A DNA stretch of 64,000 bases from Streptomyces radicis (GCF_003626575.1 NZ_RBDY01000022.1:48040-112039); one strand, 5' to 3'. Shown: positions 25,824-34,748, counted from the stretch's first letter. The notes: a model not told the origin generated them from the sequence alone. Translations and numbers: made by a program.

Positions 25824-26390
25824 GGCATGCCTCCCCTCACCCGCCGTTCTCGCCCACCCGCCACGCCCTGTTGCGCGGCGGTGGCGCGGTGCTCGTCACC
25901 GGGGCGACGATGACCGCCTCGGCCGCCGGTGCGCCGCCGACCTCGCGGAACGGCGCGGGCGCGCCCGTTCCCCGACGGCTTCCCCGGCGCCGAGTGGGCC
26001 CCGGCGCACCCGTCCAACTACACGTCGGCGCGGCGCCCTTGGAGCCACCCCATCGACCATGTGGTCATCCATGTCGCGCAGGAGACGTACCGGGACACCA
26101 TCGGCGTCTTCGCCGACCGCGCCCGTGAGGTGTCGGCCCACTACGTCGTCGCCGCCGACGGGCGCGTCGCCCAGTGCCTTCGCGACGCCGACATCGGCTG
26201 GCACGCGGGCGACTGGGACCACAACACCCGCTCCATCGGCATCGAGCACGAGGGCTGGGTCGACCGGCCCGAGTGGTTCACGGACACGATGTACGAGCGG
26301 TCGGCGGAGCTGACCGCGTATCTCTGCGGCTGGTCAACGCCGTCTGAGCACGGATCCCGCGACCAGGGCCCACCGGCCTTGAGGCGCTGA
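25820..26390 (+). pseudogene. N-acetylmuramoyl-L-alanine amidase (Amidase_2) pseudogene
   Basis: The frame opening at 25820 encodes a signal-like N-terminus (TRHALLRGGGAVLVTGATMT). Near 25965 the homology jumps to another frame that reads PFPDGFPGAEWAPAHPSNYT, HPIDHVVIHVAQETY, AHYVVAADGRVAQ and GWHAGDWDHNTRSIGIEHEG, a clear T7-lysozyme-like amidase core with its zinc histidines. The protein should continue with GHxEVPGATHTDPG-type residues, but after AYLC it diverges and stops at 26390. One frameshift and loss of the C-terminal third therefore make it a pseudogene. Its ATG overlaps the stop of the upstream ROK gene. Confidence 0.8.
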
Positions 26391-26503
26391 GAATACGCCA
26401 CTCCCGACGCCTCCCAATCCTCTCCGGACTGTTTTTCATCAGATCCGGCGAAATACGGTCCGAGTCCTCATGTCGGGGGTGGCGCGGGCGCAAATATCGC
26501 CCC

Positions 26504-27121
26504 GTGAAGACGACGCAGCGCGCACGCCGGGTGGCGGCCGGTGCCGCCTGTGCCACGCTCCTGCTGACCCTGGTCGCGGGGGGCTCGGCCCGGGGGGTGC
26601 CCGCGCACGGGATCCCCGACTGGCCGTGGCCACCGCCCCATCCGCCACATCCCTGCTGGTGGTGGCACTGCCCCCCGTCGCCGCCCGTTCCCACGCCGCC
26701 CGAGCCGACCCCGCCTCCGGTGCCGACGCCGCCTCCCGTGCCGAGCCCACCGCCGGTGCCCTCACCGCCGCCGGTGCCGAGCCCGTCGCCCGAGCCGCGG
26801 CCGACCCCCGAAGAGGAGGAGCCGCCTCCAGCCCCGGCTCCGGCGCCCGCCCCACCACCCCGGGCGCCGGAGCCGGACCCCTCCCCCACACCCGAGCCAC
26901 CCGACGAGCCGTCGCCCTCGCCCTCCCCCACACCCGAGGCGGCGCCGCCCCCTTCGCCCTCGCCGCTGCCCGCGGCGGTGCCGAGCGCCGTGGACGACGA
27001 CCCGCCCGACCCCGGCGGCTCGCTCGTCAGCCGCACGCTGCTGGTCGTCGCCCCCGCGGTGCTGGCCGCCGCCGCGCTCCGTCCCCGTTCCCGCCCCGGC
27101 TCCCGTTCCGGTGCCGGCTAG
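26504..27121 (+). CDS. Pro-rich secreted or surface-anchored protein
   Basis: 205 residues: a signal peptide (about 1-32), a Trp/Cys/His-rich segment (IPDWPWPPPHPPHPCWWWHC), then about 110 residues of Pro-rich repeats built from PxPPPVPxP and later PSPSPTPE units. Near the C-terminus are one hydrophobic segment (TLLVVAPAVLAAAALRP) and a basic tail, consistent with membrane anchoring and a wall-spanning Pro-rich stalk. The GTG start has no ribosome-binding site; an AAATAT box lies just upstream. The function is unknown. Translation of the next gene appears coupled, because its ribosome-binding site overlaps this stop. Confidence 0.6.
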   Translation: MKTTQRARRVAAGAACATLLLTLVAGGSARGVPAHGIPDWPWPPPHPPHPCWWWHCPPSPPVPTPPEPTPPPVPTPPPVPSPPPVPSPPPVPSPSPEPRPTPEEEEPPPAPAPAPAPPPRAPEPDPSPTPEPPDEPSPSPSPTPEAAPPPSPSPLPAAVPSAVDDDPPDPGGSLVSRTLLVVAPAVLAAAALRPRSRPGSRSGAG

Positions 27122-27130
27122 GAGGTCCCG

Positions 27131-27901
27131 TTGTCCGAATGGCTCGTGCTGCTCATCGCCGTCGTGGCGACCTGTGCCCTGGTCATCCTTGTCGCGGTGG
27201 TGCGCCAGCGCCGCGTCGGCCATGAGGACGACCCCTCGGAGACGCCCGACGTCATCGAGTACATGACGATGATGATCGGCGTGGTGTACGCCATCGTGCT
27301 CGGCCTGGCGATCGCCGGGGTCTGGGAGGCCCAGGGCGCCGCAGACGACTGGGTGCGGCAGGAGGCCCAGGCGCTCCACGAGGTGGACGTGCTCGCCGAG
27401 GTCTTCCCCGAGGACGCGCGGGACGACATCCGCGCCAGCCTCGCCACCTATGTCGACCACACCGTGGACACGGAGTGGGACCACATGCTCGACCACGACG
27501 ACCTGACCGAACGCGGCGACTCGCTGCTCGGGCAGCTGCGGGACACCGTGCTGGCGCGCGAGCCGGAGACCGTGCGCGAGGTGCAGGCGTTCCAGGGCAT
27601 GATCGACCAGGTCGCCGCGGTGGACGAGGCCAGGGTGGGGCGCGGGGACAGCGCCGAGCCGACGATGCCGCCGGTCGTCTGGCTCGGGCTGATCGTCGGT
27701 GGCGTGGTCTCCGTCGGGATGATCTTCGCGCTCCAGATCCAGCGCTCGGGCCGTGAGATGGTGCTCGCTGGCCTGTTCAGCGCGCTGATCGCGTTCCTGC
27801 TGTTCCTGGTCTGGTACTTCGACGACCCGTTCGCCCACGGCCTGGGCGACGGTACGGAGGCGTACCAGGCGTTCTTCCCACGGGCCGGGGCCGCCGAATG
27901 A
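27131..27901 (+). CDS. DUF4239 (bestrophin-like) membrane protein
   Basis: A 256-residue membrane protein with four hydrophobic segments: WLVLLIAVVATCALVILVAV at the N-terminus, MIGVVYAIVLGLAIAGVW, and a C-terminal pair (VWLGLIVGGVVSVGMIFAL, LAGLFSALIAFLLFLVWYF). Between the pairs is a long acidic cytoplasmic helix region. This is the DUF4239 layout, of unknown function. The start is TTG at 27131, preceded by AGGAGG that overlaps the TAG stop of the Pro-rich gene. Confidence 0.85.
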   Translation: MSEWLVLLIAVVATCALVILVAVVRQRRVGHEDDPSETPDVIEYMTMMIGVVYAIVLGLAIAGVWEAQGAADDWVRQEAQALHEVDVLAEVFPEDARDDIRASLATYVDHTVDTEWDHMLDHDDLTERGDSLLGQLRDTVLAREPETVREVQAFQGMIDQVAAVDEARVGRGDSAEPTMPPVVWLGLIVGGVVSVGMIFALQIQRSGREMVLAGLFSALIAFLLFLVWYFDDPFAHGLGDGTEAYQAFFPRAGAAE

Positions 27902-27940
27902 GCCGCCGCCCCGTGGGGCGCAGCCTCTAGCATGATGCGA

Positions 27941-29392
27941 ATGAGCCCTCTGTTTCCGGCCCTGGCAAGCGCTTCGGCCAAGCCCGCGCTGCGCTTCGGT
28001 GACCAGATACTCAGCTATGACGCACTGCGCCGCACGGCCGGTGACCTCGGCCGTCGGCTCGGCGGCCACCGACGCGTCGCCGTGTGGGCCACCCCCACGG
28101 GCGAGACGGCCGTGGCCGCCGTCGCCGCGCTGCTCGCGGGGGTGGCCCTGGTGCCCGTGAACCCCAAGATCGGGGCGAGCGAGTTGGCGCACATCATCGG
28201 CGACAGCGCGCCGTCCCTGGTGCTCGCCCCGGTCGGCGCGGCGCTGCCCGAGCCGCTGGCCGCCCTGCCCAGGCTCGACGTCGACGCGGGCGCCGACCCG
28301 GGCGCGGCGGCCGACGCGGGGGACGCGGGCGACGGGATCGAAGCCGAGAGCGCCGCGCTGATCGTCTACACGTCGGGCACCACGGGCCCGCCCAAGGGCG
28401 TGGTCCTCTCGCGCCGCGCCCTGGCCACCACCCTGGACGCGCTGGCCGACGCCTGGGAGTGGACCGAGGCAGACGTGGTGGTCCACGGGCTGCCGCTGTT
28501 CCACGTGCACGGTCTCGTGCTCGGCGTGCTGGGTCCGCTGCGCCGCGGCGGAACCGTCCACCACCTGGGCCGTTTCTCCCCTGAAGGCGTGGCCGACGCG
28601 CTGGTGGGGGACGGCACGATGCTGTTCGGGGTGCCGACGATGTACCACAGGCTGGCCGAGGCCGGGGGCTCCGACGAGCGGCTGGCGGCGGCGCTCGCCG
28701 GGGCGCGGCTGCTGGTGTCGGGCTCGGCGCCGCTGCCGTTGCCCGACCACGAGCGGATCCTGGCGTTCACCGGGCGGCGGGTCATCGAGCGGTACGGCAT
28801 GACCGAGACGCTCATGAACACCAGCGTGCGCGCCGACGGCCCGCCGGCGACGGGCACGGTCGGGGTGCCGCTGCCTGGCGTCGACGTCCGGCTCGTCGAC
28901 GACGCGGGCGCGGAGCTGACCGCGAGCGACGGCGAGACGGTGGGCGAGATCCAGGTGCGCGGGCCGAACCTGTTCACCGAGTACCTGAACCGCCCCGACG
29001 CCACCGCCGAGGCGTTCGACGGCGGGTGGTTCCGCACCGGGGACATGGCGACGCGCGACCCCGCGGGGAGCTACCGGATCGTGGGCCGCAAGTCGACGGA
29101 CATCATCAAGAGCGGCGGCTACAAGATCGGCGCCGGGGAGATCGAGAACGTCCTGCTGACCCACCCCGGGGTCGCCGAGGCCGCCGTGACGGCCGCGCCC
29201 GACCCCGACCTGGGCGAGCGGATCATCGCGTGGATCGTGCCGCGCGACGCGGGGAGCGGCCCGAGCCCCCAGGAGCTGACCGACCATGTCGCGGGGCAGC
29301 TGGCCACCCACAAGCGGCCCCGCGAGGTGCGCTTCCTCACGGCCCTTCCGCGCAACGACATGGGCAAGGTCCTCAAGCGGGAGCTGACATGA
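27941..29392 (+). CDS. matB: malonyl-CoA synthetase (MatB-like, AMP-forming)
   Basis: A 483-residue ANL-superfamily ligase matching the pattern I recall for streptomycete MatB: start MSPLFPAL, core A3 YTSGTTGPPKG, GLPLFHVHGLVLG, IERYGMTETLMNTSVRADG, and KSGGYKIGAGEIEN. The catalytic lysine is in NDMGKVLKREL. MatB makes malonyl-CoA (and methylmalonyl-CoA) from the free diacids. The ATG at 27941 is chosen because TAGCAT lies exactly 7 bases upstream, typical of a leaderless transcript; two upstream ATGs overlap that box. The stop overlaps the carboxyltransferase ATG. It could supply extender units to the polyketide synthase at 50.6 kb, but this is inference. Confidence 0.9.
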   Translation: MSPLFPALASASAKPALRFGDQILSYDALRRTAGDLGRRLGGHRRVAVWATPTGETAVAAVAALLAGVALVPVNPKIGASELAHIIGDSAPSLVLAPVGAALPEPLAALPRLDVDAGADPGAAADAGDAGDGIEAESAALIVYTSGTTGPPKGVVLSRRALATTLDALADAWEWTEADVVVHGLPLFHVHGLVLGVLGPLRRGGTVHHLGRFSPEGVADALVGDGTMLFGVPTMYHRLAEAGGSDERLAAALAGARLLVSGSAPLPLPDHERILAFTGRRVIERYGMTETLMNTSVRADGPPATGTVGVPLPGVDVRLVDDAGAELTASDGETVGEIQVRGPNLFTEYLNRPDATAEAFDGGWFRTGDMATRDPAGSYRIVGRKSTDIIKSGGYKIGAGEIENVLLTHPGVAEAAVTAAPDPDLGERIIAWIVPRDAGSGPSPQELTDHVAGQLATHKRPREVRFLTALPRNDMGKVLKRELT

Positions 29393-30711
29393 GCGGCGTG
29401 CCGGGGGACGGCGCCACGGCGAGGGAGCTGATCGCCGCCGTCGCCCCCGTCTTCACCGAGCTGCCGGGCCGGGCCGCCTCGACCCCAGGCGGCCCGCTCG
29501 GCTGGTCCGGGTACGACGACGCCAGGGCGCGGGCCAGGAAGCGCACCGGCGAGACCGAGGCGGTGGTCTGCGGGATCGGCGAGTCGGGTGGCACGGAGGC
29601 GGTGCTGATCGCGTTCGAGTTCGGCTTCCTCGGGGGCTCGATCGGCGAGGAGACGGGCGAGCGCATCGAGAACGCGTTCATCACCGCCCGCGACCTGTCG
29701 CTGCCCGTCGTGTCGCTCATCGCGAGCGGCGGCAGCCGGATGCAGGAGGGCATGTACGCGCTCACCCAACTCCAGCGCATCGCCCGGCAGATGGTGCGGC
29801 TGCGGGCCGCAGGGCTGCCGCACATCGCGGTGCTGGCCGGGCCCGTCACGGGCGGCGGCTGGGCGACGCTCGGGGCGGGCGCGGATGTGCGGGTGGCGCT
29901 GCCGGGGGCGCAGATCGGCTTCGCCGGGTCCCGGATCAGGCCGCCGGACGCGGACCCCGCGGCGTACACGGCGGAGGGCCAGCTCGCGGTGGGGCAGGTC
30001 GACGAGATCGTGTCGGCCGACGAGGTGGGGCGGGCGGTGGCGCGCTGGCTCGCGCTGCTGACGCGGCCCGCCACCGGGCCCGTTCCGCCGCCCAGGGCGC
30101 TGCGGGCCGTGCCGCTGCCCGACACCGGCTGGCAGGCCGTCCAGCGGGCGCGCGACGCGGAACGACCGCGCGCCGAGGCGTATGTGCGGGCGCACTTCGC
30201 GCTGCGCGCCCCCCTGGCCAGTCTTGATCCCGGCATCGCGTGCGGGTTCGGGCAGCGGGAAGGGAAGAGCGTCGCCTATGTCGCGCAGGGCGGCACGGCG
30301 ACGACGCCCGCGGGGTTCAGGGCGGCGACGCGCCTGGTGCTGCTCGCGGACCGCCTGTCGATCCCGGTGCTGACGCTGGTGGACACGCCGGGCGCGGCCA
30401 ACGGCGCCGAGGCGGAGCGTGACGGGGTGGGGGCGGCCATCGCCGAGGCCATCACCGCGGTGGCGGGCTGCCGGATCCCGGTGACCACGCTGCTCGTCGG
30501 GGAGGGCGGCTCGGGCGGCGCGGTGGCGCTGACGTCGCCGGGGCACACGTGGGTGACGCCGGACAGCTACTACTCGGTGGTCGCCCCCGAGCTCGCGGTC
30601 GCCATCCTCAAGCGCGGTCCCGAGGCGGTGCGGGAGACGGCGGAGCAGCTGCGGCTGCGGCCCCAGGACCTGGTGGAGCTGGGCATCGCGCGGGGCATCG
30701 TGCCGATCTGA
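29389..30711 (+). CDS. fused acyl/acetyl-CoA carboxyltransferase (AccD-AccA)
   Basis: A 440-residue carboxyltransferase in which the beta-like half (about 40-215, IASGGSRMQEGMYALTQLQR, GPVTGGGWATLGAGADV) is followed by the alpha-like half (about 250-435, LTLVDTPGAANGAEAE, VGEGGSGGAVALTSPG). It transfers a carboxyl group from carboxybiotin to acetyl- or propionyl-CoA. There is no zinc ribbon of the E. coli AccD type. It has no biotin carboxylase or carrier next to it, so those must be shared. The ATG overlaps the matB stop (ATGA), so two independent routes to malonyl-CoA are made from one mRNA. Confidence 0.9.
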   Translation: MSGVPGDGATARELIAAVAPVFTELPGRAASTPGGPLGWSGYDDARARARKRTGETEAVVCGIGESGGTEAVLIAFEFGFLGGSIGEETGERIENAFITARDLSLPVVSLIASGGSRMQEGMYALTQLQRIARQMVRLRAAGLPHIAVLAGPVTGGGWATLGAGADVRVALPGAQIGFAGSRIRPPDADPAAYTAEGQLAVGQVDEIVSADEVGRAVARWLALLTRPATGPVPPPRALRAVPLPDTGWQAVQRARDAERPRAEAYVRAHFALRAPLASLDPGIACGFGQREGKSVAYVAQGGTATTPAGFRAATRLVLLADRLSIPVLTLVDTPGAANGAEAERDGVGAAIAEAITAVAGCRIPVTTLLVGEGGSGGAVALTSPGHTWVTPDSYYSVVAPELAVAILKRGPEAVRETAEQLRLRPQDLVELGIARGIVPI

Positions 30712-30737
30712 GCGGGGCGGCGAGCGGCGTCCGTGGC

Positions 30738-31766
30738 TCAGCCGACGGGCGCCGCGAGTCCCGCGAGGCGGGCCAGCCGCCGGGTGGAGTCGAGGCGGGC
30801 GGCGGCGTCGTGGGAGCTGAGGGTCAGCAGCAGCTCCTGAACGCCGGTGCGGTCGATCAGCCGGGCCAGGGTGGTGGCCATCGTCTCCTCGTCGCCGTGC
30901 AGCTGACCGGCGCGGGCCTCGTCGAAGTACCGGCGCTCGCGCCCGGTCATCGCGCGGGTCAGGATCTCTTCGGGCGGGTCGAGGGGCGGGAAGACGCCGC
31001 GGGTGCGGGACCACGCGGTCGCCCATGCCTCGGGGACCTGGAGCAGCCGGGCGCGTTCGGCGGTGTCGGCGACGGCGGCGTTGACCGCGAGGATCACATA
31101 CGGTCGCTCGGCCTGCGCTGAGGGGCGGAAGGTGGCACGGTAGCGGTCGATCGCCGTCAGCATCCGGTCCTCGCCGCCCGGTTGGCCGCTCAGCTGGGCC
31201 ATGACGAGCGGCAGCCCGTGGGCGGCGGCGATCTCCGCGCCCGCCCCCACCGCGAGCACGAAGGCGGGCACATGGAGCCCGGTCGCCGGTGGCGCGCCGA
31301 TCGGGGCCCGGCCGTCGAAGTAGCCGAGCAGCTCGGTCAGCTGCTCGCCGAAGCGGTCCGCGGCGTCCTTGTCGACGCCCAGCGCCTCGCGCACGGGGCC
31401 AGTGAAGCCCACCGAGCGGCCGAGGCCCATGTCGACGCGGTCGGGGAAGAGCGAGGCCAGCACGCCGAACTGCTCGGCGACGACCAGCGGCCTGTGGTTG
31501 GGCAGCATGACGCCCCCGGTGCCGACCCTGACGCGGTCGGTGGCCGCGGCCACGGCGGCGGCGAGCACGGTGGGCGCCGAGCCCGCGACGCCGGGCACGC
31601 CATGGTGCTCGGCCACCCAGAAGCGGTGGTAGCCGAGATCCTCGACCTGCCGCGCGAAGCGGACCGTGCCGCGCAGCGCGTCGGCGGGGGCCTGTCCGCG
31701 GCGGGTGAGGGCGCGGTCGAGGACCGACCAGCGCACCGAGGCGAGCCGTGCCGTCGTGTCGTCCAT
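30738..31766 (-). CDS. LLM-class flavin-dependent oxidoreductase
   Basis: A 342-residue bacterial-luciferase-like protein: ARQVEDLGYHRFWVAEHHG, then VRVGTGGVMLPNHRPLVVAEQFG, VDMGLGRSVGF. This is the single-chain LLM oxidoreductase type (often labelled MsnO8-like), using FMN or F420 with an unknown substrate. The ATG at 31766 has no clear ribosome-binding site. It is divergent from the nitrilase-cluster operon and convergent with the carboxyltransferase gene. Whether it works with the Nit1C cluster is unclear. Confidence 0.88.
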   Translation of the reverse strand: MDDTTARLASVRWSVLDRALTRRGQAPADALRGTVRFARQVEDLGYHRFWVAEHHGVPGVAGSAPTVLAAAVAAATDRVRVGTGGVMLPNHRPLVVAEQFGVLASLFPDRVDMGLGRSVGFTGPVREALGVDKDAADRFGEQLTELLGYFDGRAPIGAPPATGLHVPAFVLAVGAGAEIAAAHGLPLVMAQLSGQPGGEDRMLTAIDRYRATFRPSAQAERPYVILAVNAAVADTAERARLLQVPEAWATAWSRTRGVFPPLDPPEEILTRAMTGRERRYFDEARAGQLHGDEETMATTLARLIDRTGVQELLLTLSSHDAAARLDSTRRLARLAGLAAPVG

Positions 31767-31932
31767 GTCAGGTGCAACGCCGAAGAGCGCGGAGGATTCC
31801 CTCGCACCCGCCGTGAGGAGTTCGTAACGCGGCTTTACTCCGGATGACGTGGATCGGTAACGGGCCCTGGCTGAAGTGGTTCACACGAGCGGCGGCGAGG
31901 AACGGCGGCCCCGGCGCCTCACAGGAGGACCC

Positions 31933-32034
31933 ATGCCCGAGCTCCACTTCCCTGTGCGCCGGCCCGACGACGTCGCGGACTTCGTCGAGCGCGGCAGAAC
32001 GACCCTGGACATCGCCGACGGGAGCCCGCGATGA
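31933..32034 (+). CDS. shortened MSMEG_0570-type nitrogen-starvation protein
   Basis: Only 33 residues (start MPELHFPVRRPDD, end TTLDIADGSPR) but with a strong AGGAGG site and an ATGA overlap with the next gene. Members of the MSMEG_0570 family are about 90-95 residues, starting MPE(M/L)xFxVRWPDG and with a later segment like DFVxRxRTALxIA. Here the two segments are joined directly (DDVADFVERGRTTLDIA), so the middle appears to be deleted and the C-terminal third lost. It is the first frame of the Nit1C-like operon and may now act mainly as a translational entry site. The family call rests on the two short matches plus context. Confidence 0.55.
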   Translation: MPELHFPVRRPDDVADFVERGRTTLDIADGSPR

Positions 32035-33341
32035 GCCCGCGCCTCGCCGGGTCCCACCACGCGGTGGCGATCGTCGGGGGCGGCCAGGCCGGTCTCTCGA
32101 TGAGCTACCACCTGCGCGAGCGCGGCATCGACCACGTGGTGGTCGAGGCGCACCGGGTCGGGCACGAGTGGCGCGAGCGCCGTTGGGACTCCTTCTGCCT
32201 GGTCACCCCGAACTGGCAGTGCCGACTGCCCGGCTTCCCCTACGCGGGCGACGATCCCGACGGGTTCATGGTGCGCGAGGAGATCGTCCGCCACCTGGAG
32301 GAGTACGTCGCCTTCCTGCGGCCCCCGCTCGTGGCGGGCGTCCGCGTCACCGGGCTGCGCAAGGGCGCGGGCGGCACCTTCGAACTGGCCACGAGCGCGG
32401 GCGACTTCACCGCCGACCAGGTGGTGGTGGCCACGGGCCCCTACCACGCGCCCGCCGTGCCGCGGATGGCCGAGCGGCTGCCCGTCGGCGTCGAGCAGCT
32501 GCACTCGTCCCGTTACCGCAACGCCGACCGGCTCCCGGCGGGCGGCGTGCTGGTGGTGGGCACCGGGCAGTCGGGGTGCCAGATCGCGGAGGACCTGCAC
32601 CTGGCGGGGCGGCGGGTCCACCTGGCCGTGGGCGGCGCGCCCCGCGTGGCGCGGTTCTACCGGGGCCGGGACTGCGTGGCGTGGCTGGACGCGATGGGGC
32701 ACTACGCCAGGGGCATCGACGCGTTCGACGACGCGTCCGCCGTGCGGATGCGGGTCAACCACTATGTCACCGGCAGGGACGGCGGCCGGGACATCGACCT
32801 GCGGGCCTTCGCGCGGGAGGGGATGCGGCTGTACGGGCGGCTGACCGGGATCGAGGGCGGCGGGCTGGAGTTCGCCGACGACCTCGAGGCCAACCTGGAC
32901 CGGGCCGACGCGGTGGCCGACGGCATCAAGGACGCCATCGACGCGTACATCGCGCGCGAGGGCATCGACGCCCCGCGCGAGGCGCGTTATGTCCCCGTGT
33001 GGCGGCCGGATGCGCCGCCGCGCGCCCTCGACCTGGCCGATGAGGGGATCACCTCCGTCATCTGGTGCACCGGCTTCACCCGCGACCACCGGTGGATCGG
33101 GATACCGGTCTTCGACGGGCGCGGCTATCCGATGCACCGGCGCGGCGTCACCAGCTGCCCGGGGCTCTCGTTCCTCGGGCTGCCGTGGCAGTACGCGTGG
33201 GGCTCGGGGCGGTTCGAGGGGGTGGGCCGTGACGCGGCGTTCCTCGCCCGGCACATCGACGCCTCGCGGCGCCTCGCCGACGTGTGCGGCGCCCTGACCG
33301 GCGCGCCCACCGAGCTGACCGCCGCCCTTCCGCTGGGCTGA
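32031..33341 (+). CDS. MSMEG_0569-type flavin-dependent oxidoreductase
   Basis: A 436-residue FAD/NADPH flavoprotein resembling flavin-containing monooxygenases. The FAD Rossmann motif is AIVGGGQAGLSMSYHL near residue 13. The NADPH motif is VVGTGQSGCQIAEDL near residue 180. LPWQYAWGSGRFEGVG near the C-terminus is characteristic of the MSMEG_0569 group found only in Nit1C-type clusters. The ATG overlaps the stop of the small upstream gene. It probably oxygenates or oxidises a nitrogen-containing substrate of the pathway; the substrate is unknown. Confidence 0.88.
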   Translation: MSPRLAGSHHAVAIVGGGQAGLSMSYHLRERGIDHVVVEAHRVGHEWRERRWDSFCLVTPNWQCRLPGFPYAGDDPDGFMVREEIVRHLEEYVAFLRPPLVAGVRVTGLRKGAGGTFELATSAGDFTADQVVVATGPYHAPAVPRMAERLPVGVEQLHSSRYRNADRLPAGGVLVVGTGQSGCQIAEDLHLAGRRVHLAVGGAPRVARFYRGRDCVAWLDAMGHYARGIDAFDDASAVRMRVNHYVTGRDGGRDIDLRAFAREGMRLYGRLTGIEGGGLEFADDLEANLDRADAVADGIKDAIDAYIAREGIDAPREARYVPVWRPDAPPRALDLADEGITSVIWCTGFTRDHRWIGIPVFDGRGYPMHRRGVTSCPGLSFLGLPWQYAWGSGRFEGVGRDAAFLARHIDASRRLADVCGALTGAPTELTAALPLG

Positions 33342-33354
33342 GAGGAGGAGTGCC

Positions 33355-34170
33355 ATGGTCTTCGACGCGCACCGCCACATCGGCGTGCTGCCCGCGTACC
33401 CCTTCTACGGCGGCCCGCCCGTCCACCCGGACGTCACCGCCCGCGCCACGGTGAAGCAGCTGGTCGCCGACCTCGACGCCGAGGGCACCGAGCGGGCCCT
33501 CGTCATCCCCAACTATGGCGTTCCCGACCCCGATGTCGCGTTCTCCTTCAACGAGTTGGCGGTCGAGGCCGCGGGGTCCCACGACCGGGTCAGGGCCGGT
33601 CTGTGGGTCTCCCCGCGCCCCGAGGACGCCGAGCGCACCGCGGCGGCGCTCGCGCTCGCGGGCGAACGGGGCGTGCGCGCGCTCAAGCTCAGCTTCCTGC
33701 TGGGCGGGCGCGCCTCCGACCCGGCCTGCCGCCCGCCGCTCGACCGGATCTTCGCCGCGGCGGAGCGGCACGGGCTGGTGGTGCACGTCCACACGTCGCC
33801 TGGCGCCGCGTCCGACATCGACGAGGTGGGCCACCTGGTCGAGTGGTACGCCGACCGCGTTCCCGTCCACCTCGTGCACTTCGGCGGCGGGATGAGCGGC
33901 CACATCAAGCTCGTCGGCGCGCGGTTCTTCGACTGGATCGCGTCCGGCAAGCGCGTCTACACCGACCTCTCCTGGGCCATCGGCTTCGCCCCGCACTGGC
34001 TGGCCCGGGAGATCGAGCGCCGCGGCGTCGGCCACGACCGCGTGCTGTTCGCCAGCGACCAGCCCTGGGGCGACTTCGCGGGCGAGCACGCCCGGATGAC
34101 CGCCGCGGTCGGCGGCTCCGAGCTGGCCGCGCGCGTCTTCCGCGACACCTTCGCGGCGCTCTACGACTGA
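33355..34170 (+). CDS. amidohydrolase-family protein in the Nit1C-like cluster
   Basis: A 271-residue TIM-barrel amidohydrolase (Amidohydro_2 type). The N-terminal metal motif is FDAHRHIG (HxH), later histidines are in VVHVHTSPG and HLVHFGGG, and the C-terminal aspartate is in FASDQPWGDF. GAGGAGTGCC precedes the ATG, 13 bases after the flavoprotein stop. The family includes decarboxylases and hydrolases. Its place inside the operon suggests it processes an intermediate of the nitrilase pathway, but I cannot assign a reaction. Confidence 0.85.
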   Translation: MVFDAHRHIGVLPAYPFYGGPPVHPDVTARATVKQLVADLDAEGTERALVIPNYGVPDPDVAFSFNELAVEAAGSHDRVRAGLWVSPRPEDAERTAAALALAGERGVRALKLSFLLGGRASDPACRPPLDRIFAAAERHGLVVHVHTSPGAASDIDEVGHLVEWYADRVPVHLVHFGGGMSGHIKLVGARFFDWIASGKRVYTDLSWAIGFAPHWLAREIERRGVGHDRVLFASDQPWGDFAGEHARMTAAVGGSELAARVFRDTFAALYD

Positions 34171-34216
34171 CAGACCCTCCGACCACCCAACCCCGTTCGC
34201 AACGAAGGAGATCGCC

Positions 34217-34738
34217 ATGCCCGAGACCGTCGAGCTGACCGAGGTCGAGCAGAAGTCCCTCACCGAGATCCCGCACCCCTCGCTGCCCGAGGGCTCGAGC
34301 ATCTACGGGGCGACGAAGGTCTTCCCCGACTACCAGGCCGAGGACGGCGAGACCTACTTCACCCTGGTGCACGGCATCGCCCACGAGTCGTCCGTGTCCT
34401 TCGTCGCCGTCCTCCAGGCCACGCGCGCGCTGCGCAAGGGCTTCGAGACGGCCATCTACTTCTACGGGCCTGGCTCCCTCAACTGCCTGGCCACGCGCGG
34501 CTTCCCGACCACGGGCAACTCCGCGTTCCCCGGCGAGCACAACATCAACAACCAGCTCAAGACATTCATCGCCGAGGGCGGCAAGGTCTACTGCTGCCGC
34601 TTCGGCCTGTCCCTGCACGGCGCCCGCGAGGAGGACCTGATCGAGGGCGTGATCCCGACCCACCCCCTCGACGTCCAGGACGCGCTGATCCACTACGCGC
34701 GCAAGGGCGCCATCATCAACTCGACCTACCAGCTGTAA
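34217..34738 (+). CDS. MSMEG_0572/Sll0783-family nitrogen-starvation protein
   Basis: A 173-residue protein with the pattern I recall for Sll0783/MSMEG_0572: FTLVHGIAHESSVSFVAVLQ, then AIYFYGPGSLNCLATRGFPT, GEHNINNQLKTFI, GGKVYCCRFGLSLHG and HPLDVQDALIHYARKGAI. It looks like a DsrE-like small alpha/beta fold with several cysteines. In Synechocystis the homologue is induced by nitrogen starvation and affects polyhydroxybutyrate levels; the biochemical role is unknown. GAAGGAG lies 7 bases before the ATG. Confidence 0.92.
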   Translation: MPETVELTEVEQKSLTEIPHPSLPEGSSIYGATKVFPDYQAEDGETYFTLVHGIAHESSVSFVAVLQATRALRKGFETAIYFYGPGSLNCLATRGFPTTGNSAFPGEHNINNQLKTFIAEGGKVYCCRFGLSLHGAREEDLIEGVIPTHPLDVQDALIHYARKGAIINSTYQL

Positions 34739-34748
34739 GGCGGGCGGC

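Noticed and set aside
26762..29311. Long minus-strand open frame (about 850 codons)
   Set aside because: Antisense shadow of the Pro-rich, DUF4239 and matB genes; its translation is low-complexity.
31824..31861. Two GTAAC boxes upstream of the nitrilase operon, as a possible GlnR site
   Set aside because: The spacing does not fit the GTnAC-N6-GnAAC pattern in either orientation, so nitrogen control cannot be claimed from sequence.
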